This document shows, piece by piece, positions 1 to 10,980 of a stretch of 64,000 bases of DNA (positions are counted from its first letter, which is position 1; every line of letters starts with the position of its first letter). Origin of the DNA: Polaribacter sp. Hel1_85 (GTDB lineage Bacteria; Bacteroidota; Bacteroidia; Flavobacteriales; Flavobacteriaceae); contig NZ_JPDS01000002.1 of assembly GCF_000766795.1 (NCBI RefSeq), positions 1,396,001 to 1,460,000 of the forward strand. Direction: 5' to 3'. Made by a program: the position numbers and the translations under genes. Below the pieces are notes generated by a model, which saw only the letters and a program-made list of their open reading frames with translations, was not told the origin of the DNA and did no database searches.

Positions 1-1
1 T

Positions 2-655
2 CAAAATGCACAACCTTATGTTACAGATTTTAATTTTTCAGATTCAAAAACAGACGCTTTTAGCGGTTTATATCATTGGTTTGGTTTAGAGCCTGTTGGT
101 AGCGAAAGAACAAGTTTAAGTTACAGCGTTTTTATTCCTGCAGATGGTACAGATAAGTTGTATTATTACGATCATGCATCAAAAAAACAAGGTTATGCTG
201 GTGTTTCTGCAATGCCTTTAAAAGTAAAAGAATCTAAAAAAGAATACGATTGGAACTCGAATACACCTGTAGAATTTAGACCATATATTAAAGAAATTGC
301 GGGTAGAAAACGTATGTTCTTTTTAGGAACTGTTTCTACAATAAGTGCCAACAATCCAGAACAATTTGATGGTTCTGCAACACCAGATTTGGCTTTGGTA
401 GATAGCGAATATAGAGATGTAGTTTGGATCAACGCTAAAAAACCAAGTACTTGGAATGAAGAGGTGTATAATCAATTAAACGAAGCTTGGAGAACAAGTG
501 AAGGGTCAAATATTTATTTCGAAAAAGAGCATACAGTTTTAGAGAAAAACCAACAAATTTTAGACTCTATAAAGCTGTTAACTAAGCAAGAAAAGAAACG
601 TCAAGAAATAGAAAAACTTCAGAAGCAAATAGATTCTATTAAAAATAATCAGTAG
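2..655 (+). CDS. C-terminal part of an unrecognised protein (truncated by window edge)
   Basis: The frame is open from base 2 and ends with a stop at 653-655, so about 217 C-terminal residues are present and the start lies outside the window. The visible part is hydrophilic, with aromatic-rich stretches such as YHWFGLEP and YRDVVWINAKKPSTW. It ends in a Lys/Glu/Gln-rich helix that looks like a short coiled coil (LTKQEKKRQEIEKLQKQIDSI). There is no membrane segment in the visible part. I do not recognise the family. In-frame TTG at 158 could look like a start, but the frame continues upstream with the same protein-like composition, so this is one partial gene. Confidence 0.75.
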   Translation, partial: QNAQPYVTDFNFSDSKTDAFSGLYHWFGLEPVGSERTSLSYSVFIPADGTDKLYYYDHASKKQGYAGVSAMPLKVKESKKEYDWNSNTPVEFRPYIKEIAGRKRMFFLGTVSTISANNPEQFDGSATPDLALVDSEYRDVVWINAKKPSTWNEEVYNQLNEAWRTSEGSNIYFEKEHTVLEKNQQILDSIKLLTKQEKKRQEIEKLQKQIDSIKNNQ

Positions 656-678
656 TCAGTGCTAATTTTATTTCAGGA

Positions 679-704
679 TGTCATCTTGAGCGCAGTCGAA
701 AGAT
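679..704 (+). repeat. Short GAGCGCAGTCGA-type interspersed repeat
   Basis: The run TGTCATCTTGAGCGCAGTCG continuing into AAAGAT resembles the short repeat, roughly TGTCAtcctGAGCGCAGTCGAagGAT, found scattered between genes in many Flavobacteriia. The core GAGCGCAGTCGA recurs exactly inside ribD at 46080-46104. Here it lies between genes and directly abuts the larger hairpin repeat. Confidence 0.65.
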
Positions 705-707
705 TTG

Positions 708-797
708 TAGCTATTTCCTGCTTTCACTACTCGCTTTTTTCGTTCCTCAAAAGAGCTCAAACAAGTCGTTCAATCAGGGCTAAACTCGTTTGCTAAC
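708..797 (+). repeat. Degenerate copy of the intergenic hairpin repeat
   Basis: The left end reads AGCTATTTCCTGCTTTCACT and the right end TTCAATCAGGGCTAAACTCG. Both match the ends of the 59891-60042 copy. The middle differs and lacks the TTTTTATGC stem, so this is a decayed or variant member of the same family. Confidence 0.6.
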
Positions 798-969
798 TTT
801 TAGAATATTAGAGTAAGCCTTTGTTTTTTATGTTTCTATGTGTTTTAATAATTTAGAAAAATACATAGCTCTTTTTTTAAAAGAATTGATTTATGTTTCC
901 TTGGATTTATTTTCCTTGGTAAATAAATTTTTATTTTGTAACTTTGTCTAGAATTTAAAAACATTCAAG

Positions 970-1329
970 ATGAAAACAACTAAAATTATTTACTACGTTT
1001 CTACAGGATTATTAACTTTATTAATGCTTTTTTCTGCAGGAATGTACTTCTTCAATCATGCAGAAGTAGCAAGTATGTTTTCCAATTTTGGATATCCAAC
1101 CTATATAATTTATCCTTATGCAATTGCAAAAATATTAGGTTTGGTTGCTTTATGGTTTGTTGTTAATAAAACAATAAAAGAATGGGCGTATGCAGGTTTT
1201 TTCTTCGCTTTTATATTTGCTTTTTTTGCACATATAATGATTAGTGATGGAGAACAAATGGGAGCAATATTGGCAATGATTCTATTAATTACATCTTATA
1301 TAACAAATAAAAAAATTACAAATGGATAA
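970..1329 (+). CDS. DoxX-like integral membrane protein
   Basis: This is a 119-residue, very hydrophobic protein with four predicted membrane helices (about residues 8-27, 43-62, 71-88 and 94-112). It has the length and layout of the DoxX/DoxX-like family, whose bacterial members are linked to thiol and redox stress. It is the first gene of a five-gene operon and overlaps the next gene by 8 bases, so the two are probably translated together. The pairing with an OsmC-like peroxidase supports a redox role. The exact activity of this member cannot be read from sequence. Confidence 0.75.
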   Translation: MKTTKIIYYVSTGLLTLLMLFSAGMYFFNHAEVASMFSNFGYPTYIIYPYAIAKILGLVALWFVVNKTIKEWAYAGFFFAFIFAFFAHIMISDGEQMGAILAMILLITSYITNKKITNG

Positions 1330-1729
1330 AGTTAAAAACGCTGAGGTAGTTTTATCAAATAAAAACTATTTAGCAGAAGCAAAAACAAGAAATCATTTTT
1401 TAACAATAGATGAACCTGTAGCTTCTGGAGGTGATGATAATGGTCCAACTCCAGTAGAATACCTACTTACAGCAATAGGTGGTTGCGTGTCAATTACTTT
1501 AAGAATGTATGCAGAAAGAAAGGGTTGGGACGTTGGTAAAATAACCGTCAATGTTTTTCAAAAGGAAGAGCAAACTTCAGAAGGAATTAAAAAATGGTTG
1601 GAAGAAGATATTTCTTTCGAAAAAGAAATTACAGAAGATCAAAAGAAAAGGCTGTTGGTTATTGCAGGAAAATGTCCTGTTGCTAAAATGGTAAAAGGAG
1701 AAACTTTAATTGAATCAAAAATTATTTAA
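1322..1729 (+). CDS. OsmC/Ohr-family thiol peroxidase-like protein
   Basis: This 135-residue protein has the OsmC-family features: a first redox Cys in AIGGCVSITL (about residue 58) and a second in AGKCPVAKM (about residue 121). The GPTPVEYLLTAIGGC helix is typical of the group. Family members reduce organic hydroperoxides through these two cysteines in the cytoplasm. It overlaps the DoxX-like gene by 8 bases, and a flavin reductase gene follows one base after its stop codon. It is more likely a YhfA/OsmC-like member than Ohr itself, because there is no Ohr-type N-terminus. Confidence 0.85.
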   Translation: MDKVKNAEVVLSNKNYLAEAKTRNHFLTIDEPVASGGDDNGPTPVEYLLTAIGGCVSITLRMYAERKGWDVGKITVNVFQKEEQTSEGIKKWLEEDISFEKEITEDQKKRLLVIAGKCPVAKMVKGETLIESKII

Positions 1730-1730
1730 A

Positions 1731-2264
1731 ATGAAAAAAGTATTAGCATTTGCAGGAAGTACGAGTTCTACTTCTATTAATAAAAAATTAGCAATATTTG
1801 CTGCAGAAAATCTAGAAAACACTTCTTTTGATGTAATTGATTTAAGAGATTTTACTTTACCAATTTTTAGTGAAGATGAAGAAAAAAATGGTTTTCCAGA
1901 AGCTGTAAAGAAATTTACTTCTTTGTTAGATAATTATGATGGTTTTATCCTATCATTAGCAGAGCATAATGGTTCTTACGCTGCCGCTTTTAAAAATATT
2001 TTTGATTGGAGTTCAAGAATTGAAGGAAAAATTTTTAGAGATAAACCTTTGTTATTAATGGCAACTTCTCCTGGAGGAATGGGAGGTAAATTTGTTTTAG
2101 CTGCTGGAGAACAAAGATTTTCAAGACAAGGAGCAAAAGAATTAATTACGTATTCTTTACCTAACTTTTATGACAATTTTAAAGAAGGTAAAATAATAAA
2201 TGAAGATTTATTGGCTTCTTTGAAAGTGCAAGTAAATTTATTTGAGAAAGCAGTAAATCAGTAA
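1731..2264 (+). CDS. NADPH-dependent FMN reductase family protein
   Basis: A flavodoxin-fold NAD(P)H:FMN oxidoreductase of 177 residues. The N-terminus MKKVLAFAGSTSSTSINKKL carries the phosphate-binding loop GSTSSTSIN, and SLAEHNGSYAAAFKNIFDW near residue 80 is the second conserved block (usually PEYNgsipg.LKNalDW). ATSPGGMGG near residue 113 also fits the family. I chose ATG 1731, one base after the OsmC stop, over an in-frame TTG at 1710. It probably supplies reduced flavin or quinone reduction in the same stress operon. Confidence 0.85.
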   Translation: MKKVLAFAGSTSSTSINKKLAIFAAENLENTSFDVIDLRDFTLPIFSEDEEKNGFPEAVKKFTSLLDNYDGFILSLAEHNGSYAAAFKNIFDWSSRIEGKIFRDKPLLLMATSPGGMGGKFVLAAGEQRFSRQGAKELITYSLPNFYDNFKEGKIINEDLLASLKVQVNLFEKAVNQ

Positions 2265-2266
2265 AA

Positions 2267-2704
2267 ATGGGTGATATTTCTAAAGACATAAAATCGAAGT
2301 TTGTTAGTAATAAAGTAAAGGCATTAATCAATATAAAATATACTGCAAATTGGTTAAGTAGCAAAGAAACTGAGTTTTTTAAACCTTATGGAATTTCTCC
2401 ACAACAATATAATATACTTCGAATTTTACGTGGAGCAAAAGACAAAATTAAGGTACAAATTGTTAAAGATAGAATGATTGAAAGAGCGCCAAATGCAACA
2501 CGTTTAATGGATAAATTATGTGATAAAAATTTAATTGAAAGAGAGCGTTGTGATCATGATAGGAGAGTAGTATATGTAAAAATCACAAAACCTGGTTTAG
2601 AATTATTATCAACAATCGATGATTATAAAAATATTTCTTTTTTAGACAATTTGTCTGATGATGAAGCAGTTATATTGAGTGATTTATTAGATAAAATAAG
2701 ATAA
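2267..2704 (+). CDS. MarR-family transcriptional regulator
   Basis: A 145-residue winged-helix protein. The recognition region (ISPQQYNILRILRG, RAPNATRLMDKLCDKNLIER) is followed by the MarR wing signature ERCDHDRRVVYVKIT near residues 92-106. It sits two bases after the FMN reductase and two before the pirin gene, inside the operon it probably controls. MarR proteins next to OsmC and pirin genes commonly sense oxidants or phenolic compounds. Here that is inference from context. No Cys is placed as in OhrR, so the inducer is open. Confidence 0.88.
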   Translation: MGDISKDIKSKFVSNKVKALINIKYTANWLSSKETEFFKPYGISPQQYNILRILRGAKDKIKVQIVKDRMIERAPNATRLMDKLCDKNLIERERCDHDRRVVYVKITKPGLELLSTIDDYKNISFLDNLSDDEAVILSDLLDKIR

Positions 2705-2706
2705 TT

Positions 2707-3423
2707 ATGAAAAAAATAATTCATACAGCAACCTCAAGAGGTCATGCAGATCATGGTTGGTTACAGGCAAATCATTCATTTAGTTTTGCTAATTTTTATG
2801 ATCCAAACAGAACACATTTTGGAGCGTTAAGAGTTTTAAATGATGATTTAATTGCTCCAAGCATGGGTTTTGGAACACATCCTCACGATAATATGGAAAT
2901 TATTACAATTCCGTTAAAAGGTGTTTTAAAGCATAAAGATAATATGGCAAATGATTGGATTCCTGTTTTACCAGGAGAAGTTCAAGTAATGTCTGCAGGA
3001 ACAGGTGTATATCATTCAGAAATAAATGGTTCTGCAACAGAACATTTAAGTTTGTTCCAATTATGGGTAATTCCAGAAAAAAATGGTGTAGAACCAAGAT
3101 ATGACCAAAAGGAATTTGATGTTAGTGACAGGGGAAATAAATTACAAATATTAGTAAGTTCGTTTAATTCTGATGATGAAAATAGTTTAAAAATACACCA
3201 AGATGCTCAAATCTCTAGAATAGATTTAGAGGAAAATCAAAGTTTTAAATATAAATTAAAATCTAAGAAACATGGTGTTTACATAATGACAATTTCTGGC
3301 AGCTTTACTATTGGTGAAACAAAAATGAGTTCTAGAGATGCTATAGGAGTTTATGAAACAGATAGTTTTACGATCAATACTTCATCTAGTTCAGAATTAT
3401 TACTAATAGAAGTACCTATGTAG
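2707..3423 (+). CDS. Pirin family protein (YhhW-like quercetinase fold)
   Basis: A bicupin protein of 238 residues. The metal-binding set of pirins is present: THPHDNMEII (two His about residues 59-61) and the later GVYHSEIN (His and Glu about residues 103-105). Bacterial relatives such as YhhW have quercetin 2,3-dioxygenase activity, but the natural substrate is usually unknown. It ends the 970-3423 operon and is followed by a strong terminator. Confidence 0.88.
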   Translation: MKKIIHTATSRGHADHGWLQANHSFSFANFYDPNRTHFGALRVLNDDLIAPSMGFGTHPHDNMEIITIPLKGVLKHKDNMANDWIPVLPGEVQVMSAGTGVYHSEINGSATEHLSLFQLWVIPEKNGVEPRYDQKEFDVSDRGNKLQILVSSFNSDDENSLKIHQDAQISRIDLEENQSFKYKLKSKKHGVYIMTISGSFTIGETKMSSRDAIGVYETDSFTINTSSSSELLLIEVPM

Positions 3424-3448
3424 AAATCATTTTTATAAAATAATTTAG

Positions 3449-3479
3449 ACCTCAAAGAATCATTTCTTTGAGGTTTTTT
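3449..3479 (+). terminator. Rho-independent terminator of the redox operon
   Basis: ACCTCAAAGAA pairs with TTCTTTGAGGT across a four-base loop and runs into six T. It lies 26 bases after the pirin stop codon, so the five genes from 970 form one transcript. Confidence 0.85.
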
Positions 3480-3494
3480 CTTTCCAAAAAATAA

Positions 3495-5570
<2,076 letters not shown>

Positions 5571-5663
5571 TTATTTTTAGTGTTATTAAACTAAAATAAT
5601 TTGCAAGTTTTTTAGAATAGTTGCATCTAAACAAATAGTGTTTATCTCAAAATAATATCAATA

Positions 5664-6245
5664 ATGAAGAATGTAATTTTTATTGTAATAACTTTTTTAT
5701 CTTTTAATGTTTTTGCTCAACCTCCAGGAGGAGGTGGTAGAAGGCAACAAGGCCAATCTCCACAATCAAATCAAACACAAAAAGAAGTGAAATTTAATGC
5801 TAGTAATATGGCTGGTGTTTTTTATTACGACATAAAAGAAGTAATCAAGAAAACTAAGGTTAAAGGAGATAATAATCAGTTTTTAGTGAGTAAAGAATTG
5901 AAAAATTATAATTTTAAAGTGAAAGAGATTTCATTTTTAAATTCTAAAAAATTTACAGATTTGGATGTGGTAGTAAACTCGATTTCTAAAGGAGGTGACA
6001 TGGAAGCAAGAAAAAACCTAAGAAAAAAGGTAGATGAATTAATCAAACCTGTAAGAGATGATATTCATGAAATAGAAAAAGAGTTAAATGATAATTTAGA
6101 GAAAATTTTATCAGAAAAACAATTTAAAAAATGGTTGAAATATCAAAAGAAAAAGAAAGAAAGCTTTCAACCGAAAAGACCTCAAAATAACCAGAGACAA
6201 GGCCAGAGACAAATGCAGAATGGTGGAGGAATGAGAAGACAATAA
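5664..6245 (+). CDS. Secreted Gln/Arg/Gly-rich protein of unknown function
   Basis: It encodes 193 residues with a signal peptide of about 18 residues (cleavage after VFA). A low-complexity segment with PPGGGGRRQQGQ follows the signal. The middle is charged and probably helical, and the C-terminus is again Gln/Arg/Gly rich. The helical part ending in ILSEKQFKKWLKYQKKKK is reminiscent of Spy/CpxP-type (LTxxQ) periplasmic proteins, where a xLtxeQ.kkw motif occurs, but this is only a shape resemblance. It has its own terminator. Confidence 0.6.
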   Translation: MKNVIFIVITFLSFNVFAQPPGGGGRRQQGQSPQSNQTQKEVKFNASNMAGVFYYDIKEVIKKTKVKGDNNQFLVSKELKNYNFKVKEISFLNSKKFTDLDVVVNSISKGGDMEARKNLRKKVDELIKPVRDDIHEIEKELNDNLEKILSEKQFKKWLKYQKKKKESFQPKRPQNNQRQGQRQMQNGGGMRRQ

Positions 6246-6260
6246 AAGATTAACTTCATA

Positions 6261-6287
6261 AAAATCCTACTTAAGTAGGATTTTTTG
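6261..6287 (+). terminator. Rho-independent terminator
   Basis: A perfect 18-base palindrome, ATCCTACTTAAGTAGGAT (6264-6281), is followed by a T run. It lies about 18 bases after the stop at 6245. Confidence 0.8.
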
Positions 6288-6355
6288 TTTCTAAGACTCA
6301 TCAAAAAAAGGTTAAAAATAAAAACGCTATTTTTAGCAAAACATAAAAACTATAT

Positions 6356-7348
6356 ATGAAATTATTTACTGCTCAAGAAATTACAACACTGATTAATGGT
6401 GAACTTATTGGAAATTGTAACGATCAAATAAATGCACCAGAACAAATTGAAAAAGCAGTAAAAGGCAATATTACTTTTATAGGAAATTCAAAATACGCAA
6501 AGTTATGGGAGAATTCTCAAGCAAGTATTGCTATTGTGTATGAAGGCATAAAAATAACTCCAGAAGAGAATAAAGCTTTTATAAAAGTAAAAAATCCTGA
6601 TTTGGCTATGGCAATTCTTTTAGAAGCATTTGAGCCAGAATCACCTTATTTTGAAACAGAAATTCATCCAACTGCAGTAATAGATAAAACCTCAAAATTA
6701 GGAAAAGGTTGTAAAATTGGTGCAAATTCTTATATAGGTAAAAATGTAGTTTTAGGAGATAATGTAACAATTTACCCAAATGTTTCTGTTTTTGATGATA
6801 CAACTATTGGAAATGAAACTGTCGTTTGGTCTGGAACAGTGATCAGAGAAAGAAGTATAATTGGAAGTCATTGTATTTTTCATACAAATGTTAGTATTGG
6901 TGCTGATGGTTTTGGATATAGACCAAGTAATGATGGCAGAGGTTTGGTTAAAATTATTCATATTGGAAATGTTGTAATTGGAAATGCAGTAGAAATTGGT
7001 GCTAATTCTTGTGTAGATCGTGGTAAGTTTAGCTCTACAATTTTGGGTGATGGTTGTAAGATTGATAATTTAGTTCAAATTGGACATAATTCTGTTTTAG
7101 GAAGATGCTGTATAATGGCAGGAAGTAGCGGTTTAGCAGGTTCTGTAACTCTTGGAGATGGAGTAATTATTGGAGGAAGTGCTTCTATAAAAGATCATGT
7201 TACTATTCATTCTGGAGCAAAAGTTGGTGCAGGATCTGGAGTTATTGCAGATGTTGCTGCTGGTAAAACAGTTGTTGGTTATCCAGCTTGTGATTCTAGA
7301 GAAAAAATGAAACAATGGGTTGCTTTACGAAAGCTTGCAAGAAATTAG
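6356..7348 (+). CDS. lpxD: UDP-3-O-acylglucosamine N-acyltransferase (LpxD)
   Basis: It adds the N-linked hydroxyacyl chain in lipid A synthesis. The 330-residue protein has the LpxD N-terminal uridine-binding domain, then a left-handed beta-helix of hexapeptide repeats (from about residue 100). The catalytic His is H244 in VQIGHNSVLG, equivalent to H239 of the E. coli enzyme, and GADGFGY near residue 182 is also conserved. The gene stands alone. In Flavobacteriia lpxD also commonly occurs in an lpxD-lpxC/fabZ-lpxA cluster, so this may be a second copy with its own acyl preference. That cannot be settled from this window. Confidence 0.88.
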   Translation: MKLFTAQEITTLINGELIGNCNDQINAPEQIEKAVKGNITFIGNSKYAKLWENSQASIAIVYEGIKITPEENKAFIKVKNPDLAMAILLEAFEPESPYFETEIHPTAVIDKTSKLGKGCKIGANSYIGKNVVLGDNVTIYPNVSVFDDTTIGNETVVWSGTVIRERSIIGSHCIFHTNVSIGADGFGYRPSNDGRGLVKIIHIGNVVIGNAVEIGANSCVDRGKFSSTILGDGCKIDNLVQIGHNSVLGRCCIMAGSSGLAGSVTLGDGVIIGGSASIKDHVTIHSGAKVGAGSGVIADVAAGKTVVGYPACDSREKMKQWVALRKLARN

Positions 7349-7494
7349 TATTTAATTCATTTTATATAAAAATTTCAAATTTACGATTCAATATTTTATT
7401 TTTTTGGCATTATTACTCTCTTATGTATTAATTTAATAAGATTTTTTACCAAATAAATACGATATTTGCGAATCAAACTAACTAATTACGAATT

Positions 7495-7677
7495 ATGGGA
7501 ATGAATAAGAATACAGTGCTTGGATTGGCAACTTTAATAATGATAGTTGTAGGATTGGGACTAATAGCAATCGGTATTTTTAAATACAGAGAAGTTTCAG
7601 CATGGGGATTTGCAGCTGTTGGTGTTGGTTTTTTTGCAATTGCTTGGGTATTTAATGCCTTAAAAGGAAGAGTATAA
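7495..7677 (+). CDS. Small two-helix membrane protein upstream of ettA
   Basis: A 60-residue protein with two membrane helices (about 9-27 and 35-55) joined by a KYREVSAWG turn. I recall it as the short flavobacterial membrane protein family named after CAL67264, which is often found next to ettA. That name is from memory. The start ATG at 7495 gives MGMNKNTV, and ATG 7501 is an alternative. It precedes ettA by 53 bases and may be cotranscribed with it. Confidence 0.7.
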   Translation: MGMNKNTVLGLATLIMIVVGLGLIAIGIFKYREVSAWGFAAVGVGFFAIAWVFNALKGRV

Positions 7678-7730
7678 CAAAGTCTACAGCTTTCAGTAGC
7701 ATTTTTTAAATTAAATACAATTATATTATA

Positions 7731-9422
7731 ATGAGCGACGATAAGAAAGTAATCTTTTCGATGAATAAGTTGTCTAAAACTTATCAATCAACAGGAAAAC
7801 AAGTTTTAAAAGATATTTATTTAAGCTTCTTCTATGGAGCAAAAATTGGTATTCTAGGTTTAAATGGATCTGGAAAATCAACTTTATTAAAAATAATTGC
7901 GGGTGTAGAAAAGAACTTTCAAGGAGATGTAACTTTTTCTCCTGGTTATAATGTAGGATATTTAGAGCAAGAACCTCAATTAGATCCAGAGAAAACAGTT
8001 TTAGAAATTGTAAAGGAAGGAGTTGCAGAAACAGTAGCAATTTTAGATGAGTACAACAAAATAAACGATATGTTTGGTCTAGAAGAAGTATATTCTGATG
8101 CAGACAAAATGGATAAATTAATGGCTCAACAAGCAGAGTTACAAGATAAAATTGATGCTGCTAATGCTTGGGAGTTAGATACCAAATTAGAAATAGCAAT
8201 GGATGCTTTAAGAACTCCAGATTCTGATAAAAAAATTGGAGTACTTTCTGGAGGTGAAAAGAGACGTGTTGCATTATGTAGATTGTTATTACAAGAACCA
8301 GAAATTTTATTATTAGATGAGCCAACAAACCATTTAGATGCAGAATCTGTACATTGGTTAGAGCATCATTTAGCACAATATAAAGGAACTGTTATTGCTG
8401 TAACGCATGATAGATATTTCTTAGATAATGTTGCAGGTTGGATTTTAGAGTTAGATAGAGGAGAAGGAATTCCTTGGAAAGGAAATTACTCTTCTTGGTT
8501 AGACCAAAAATCTCAGAGAATGGCTCAAGAAAGCAAAACTGCTTCTAAACGTCAAAAAACATTAGAACGAGAGTTAGATTGGGTTCGTCAAGGAGCAAAA
8601 GGTCGTCAAACAAAGCAGAAAGCACGTTTGAAAAATTATGACAAGTTAATGAGTCAAGACCAGAAAGTAGTTGATGAAAAATTAGAAATTTACATTCCAA
8701 ATGGCCCTCGTTTAGGAACAAATGTTATTGAAGCTACTGGAGTCTCTAAAGCTTATGGTGATAAATTATTATATGATAATTTAGAATTTAATCTTCCTCA
8801 AGCAGGAATTGTTGGTATTATTGGTCCAAATGGTGCTGGTAAAACAACAATTTTTAAAATGATTATGGGAGAAGAAACTCCGGATAAAGGGAGTTTTAAG
8901 GTGGGTGAAACTGCCAAAATTGCTTATGTAGATCAAGCACACTCAGATATTAACCCAGAAAAAACAATTTGGGAAAATTTTTCTGATGGACAAGATTTAG
9001 TAATGATGGGAGGAAAGCAAGTAAATTCTCGTGCTTATTTAAGTCGTTTTAATTTTTCTGGAAGTGAGCAAAACAAAAAAGTAAATACGCTTTCTGGTGG
9101 AGAAAGAAATAGATTGCATTTAGCAATGACATTGAAAGAAGAAGGAAATGTTCTTCTATTAGATGAGCCAACAAATGATTTGGATGTAAATACTTTAAGA
9201 GCGTTAGAAGAAGGTTTAGAAAACTTTGCTGGTTGTGCAGTGGTAATTTCTCATGATAGATGGTTTTTAGATAGAATTTGTACACACATTTTAGCTTTTG
9301 AAGGTAATAGTGAAGTCTACTTCTTTGAAGGTGGTTTTTCTGAATATGAAGAAAATAAAAAGAAACGTTTGGGTGGTGATTTAATGCCTAAACGAATTAA
9401 ATATAGAAAGTTAATTCGATAA
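7731..9422 (+). CDS. ettA: Energy-dependent translational throttle protein EttA (ABC-F)
   Basis: A 563-residue ABC-F ATPase with two nucleotide-binding domains and no membrane part. Walker A motifs are GLNGSGKST (about residue 43) and GPNGAGKTT (about 363). Signatures LSGGEKRR and LSGGERNR are followed by Walker B LLLDEPTNHLD and LLLDEPTNDLD. The linker between domains is rich in Lys, Arg and Gln (SKRQKTLERELDWVRQG), which is the P-site tRNA interaction motif region. EttA binds the ribosomal E site and gates the first elongation steps by ATP/ADP ratio. The length and the toe motif fit EttA better than Uup or YheS. Confidence 0.93.
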   Translation: MSDDKKVIFSMNKLSKTYQSTGKQVLKDIYLSFFYGAKIGILGLNGSGKSTLLKIIAGVEKNFQGDVTFSPGYNVGYLEQEPQLDPEKTVLEIVKEGVAETVAILDEYNKINDMFGLEEVYSDADKMDKLMAQQAELQDKIDAANAWELDTKLEIAMDALRTPDSDKKIGVLSGGEKRRVALCRLLLQEPEILLLDEPTNHLDAESVHWLEHHLAQYKGTVIAVTHDRYFLDNVAGWILELDRGEGIPWKGNYSSWLDQKSQRMAQESKTASKRQKTLERELDWVRQGAKGRQTKQKARLKNYDKLMSQDQKVVDEKLEIYIPNGPRLGTNVIEATGVSKAYGDKLLYDNLEFNLPQAGIVGIIGPNGAGKTTIFKMIMGEETPDKGSFKVGETAKIAYVDQAHSDINPEKTIWENFSDGQDLVMMGGKQVNSRAYLSRFNFSGSEQNKKVNTLSGGERNRLHLAMTLKEEGNVLLLDEPTNDLDVNTLRALEEGLENFAGCAVVISHDRWFLDRICTHILAFEGNSEVYFFEGGFSEYEENKKKRLGGDLMPKRIKYRKLIR

Positions 9423-9551
9423 ATAATCAGGTTGCTTTTGTTTAATTATTGTTGAGTTATGATAAAAGTCATAGTTGAGATATAGGGTAATACATACCTT
9501 TATTTCATTGTATAAAACGTACAATTTTAACAATAATTAAACAGAAGTATT

Positions 9552-10931
9552 ATGAGAAAATATTTTTTAAATTTTGCATTTTTAATGCTATCAGCTTTAG
9601 TTTACGGACAGGCAGGGCATATTATGCAAGGAGTTGGAGCAGTTAATATGTCTATGGGTGGTGCATCAACAGCACAACCGTTAGATATTAGTGGTGCTTT
9701 ACAATGGAATCCTGCAGCAATATCTGTATTCGATAATAAAATAATAGACTTTAATATTGGAGCTTTCTTTTCTTCTCCAGAATTGAGTTCTACATATGGT
9801 ACTATGTCAGGTGTAACTGAAGATGATAGAGGTGTTTCTCCAATGCCAGCATTTGCTATGGTTTGGGGAAAAGAAGATAGTAAACATACTTTTGGAGTTT
9901 CAGCATTTGGAATTAGTGGTTTTGGAGTTACATTTCCAGAAAATTCTAATTATCCTCAAGATCGTATGGGAAATGGAAACCCTAATTTTGATCAAACACA
10001 ACCGGTAAACCCAATTAGTTTTCCTCAAATGGCAGGAGGTTTTGGTCATTTAGAGTCTGATTATATGTTGTTACAAGTTGGTTTCACTTGGGCTTATGAA
10101 ATTTCTAATAACTTTTCATTTGGTATACAGCCAACAGTTAATTATGGAGCTTTAGAATTAGCACCGAGCCCAATTTCAGCTCCAAGTCAAACACTTGGAT
10201 ATCCAACTACTGATAAAGCATCTGCTTTAGGTTTTGGAGCGCAATTTGGTATGTTTTATAATTCACCAGGAGGAATTAAATTAGGAGCATCATACAAAAC
10301 TGGGCAATCATTTGGGGATTTAGAGTTTAAAAACACTTATTTAGATGGTTCAGTAGCACCTGAAACAACTTTTAACATGGATTACCCAGCAATATTATCA
10401 TTTGGTTTAGGGTATTCTAAAGGAGATGTTGATTTTGCATTGGATTATAGACATGTTGATTATGAAAACACAGATGGTTTTGCTGAGGAAGGATGGGTAA
10501 TAGCTGAAAATGGATTTCCAACAGGAGCTGTAAAGGGTTTTGGGTGGAAAAACATTAATATTCTTTCAGTTGGACTTCAGTATAAAGGAATTGAAAAACT
10601 ACCTTTAAGAGTTGGTTATACGTACAGTAGTAATCCAATTGATGATGAATTGGCTTTCTTTTCAATACCTGCAACAGCAGTTATTGCAAATGCTTTTCAA
10701 TTTGGTTTTAGTTATCCATTAACAGATAATTTAATGTTAAATGGTGTGTATCATTATGGAACAAGTGATGGGAAAACAGAAGGAACTTTGCTTAACCCTA
10801 CTCCAGATGTTATGGGAGGTCCTTGGAATGCAACTACAAATCCACTTGGGAAAATCCCTAACAGTAAAGTTGGTTATGAAATGACAACAAGCATGATTCA
10901 GTTTGGTATTACTTATAATTTTAAAAAGTAA
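9552..10931 (+). CDS. FadL/OmpP1-type outer membrane transport protein
   Basis: A 459-residue outer-membrane barrel with a signal peptide ending at VYGQ. The mature N-terminus, AGHIMQGVGAVNMSMGGAST, shows the FadL/TodX signature GVGAxNxSMGGA, and ALQWNPAAIS follows as the NPA motif of the hatch. Alternating aromatic beta-strands run to a C-terminal Phe-rich strand (IQFGITYNFKK). The family imports long-chain fatty acids or other hydrophobic compounds. No partner gene sits next to it. Confidence 0.87.
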   Translation: MRKYFLNFAFLMLSALVYGQAGHIMQGVGAVNMSMGGASTAQPLDISGALQWNPAAISVFDNKIIDFNIGAFFSSPELSSTYGTMSGVTEDDRGVSPMPAFAMVWGKEDSKHTFGVSAFGISGFGVTFPENSNYPQDRMGNGNPNFDQTQPVNPISFPQMAGGFGHLESDYMLLQVGFTWAYEISNNFSFGIQPTVNYGALELAPSPISAPSQTLGYPTTDKASALGFGAQFGMFYNSPGGIKLGASYKTGQSFGDLEFKNTYLDGSVAPETTFNMDYPAILSFGLGYSKGDVDFALDYRHVDYENTDGFAEEGWVIAENGFPTGAVKGFGWKNINILSVGLQYKGIEKLPLRVGYTYSSNPIDDELAFFSIPATAVIANAFQFGFSYPLTDNLMLNGVYHYGTSDGKTEGTLLNPTPDVMGGPWNATTNPLGKIPNSKVGYEMTTSMIQFGITYNFKK

Positions 10932-10980
10932 CTAGATAAGAATCGTTAATTAACGGTTTTTTACTGATATTATATTTTAA

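Larger units (their letters stand above)
656..969. other. Intergenic region with interspersed repeats and a promoter
   Basis: This gap of 314 bases holds no credible gene. It contains a TGTCATCTTGAGCGCAGTCG-type short repeat at 679-704, joined to a degenerate copy of the hairpin repeat family seen at 24619, 59891 and 63936. The last part, 900-969, is AT-rich and must hold the promoter of the operon starting at 970. TAACTTTG at 939-946 fits the Bacteroidetes -7 box TAnnTTTG, about 24 bases before the ATG. Confidence 0.6.
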
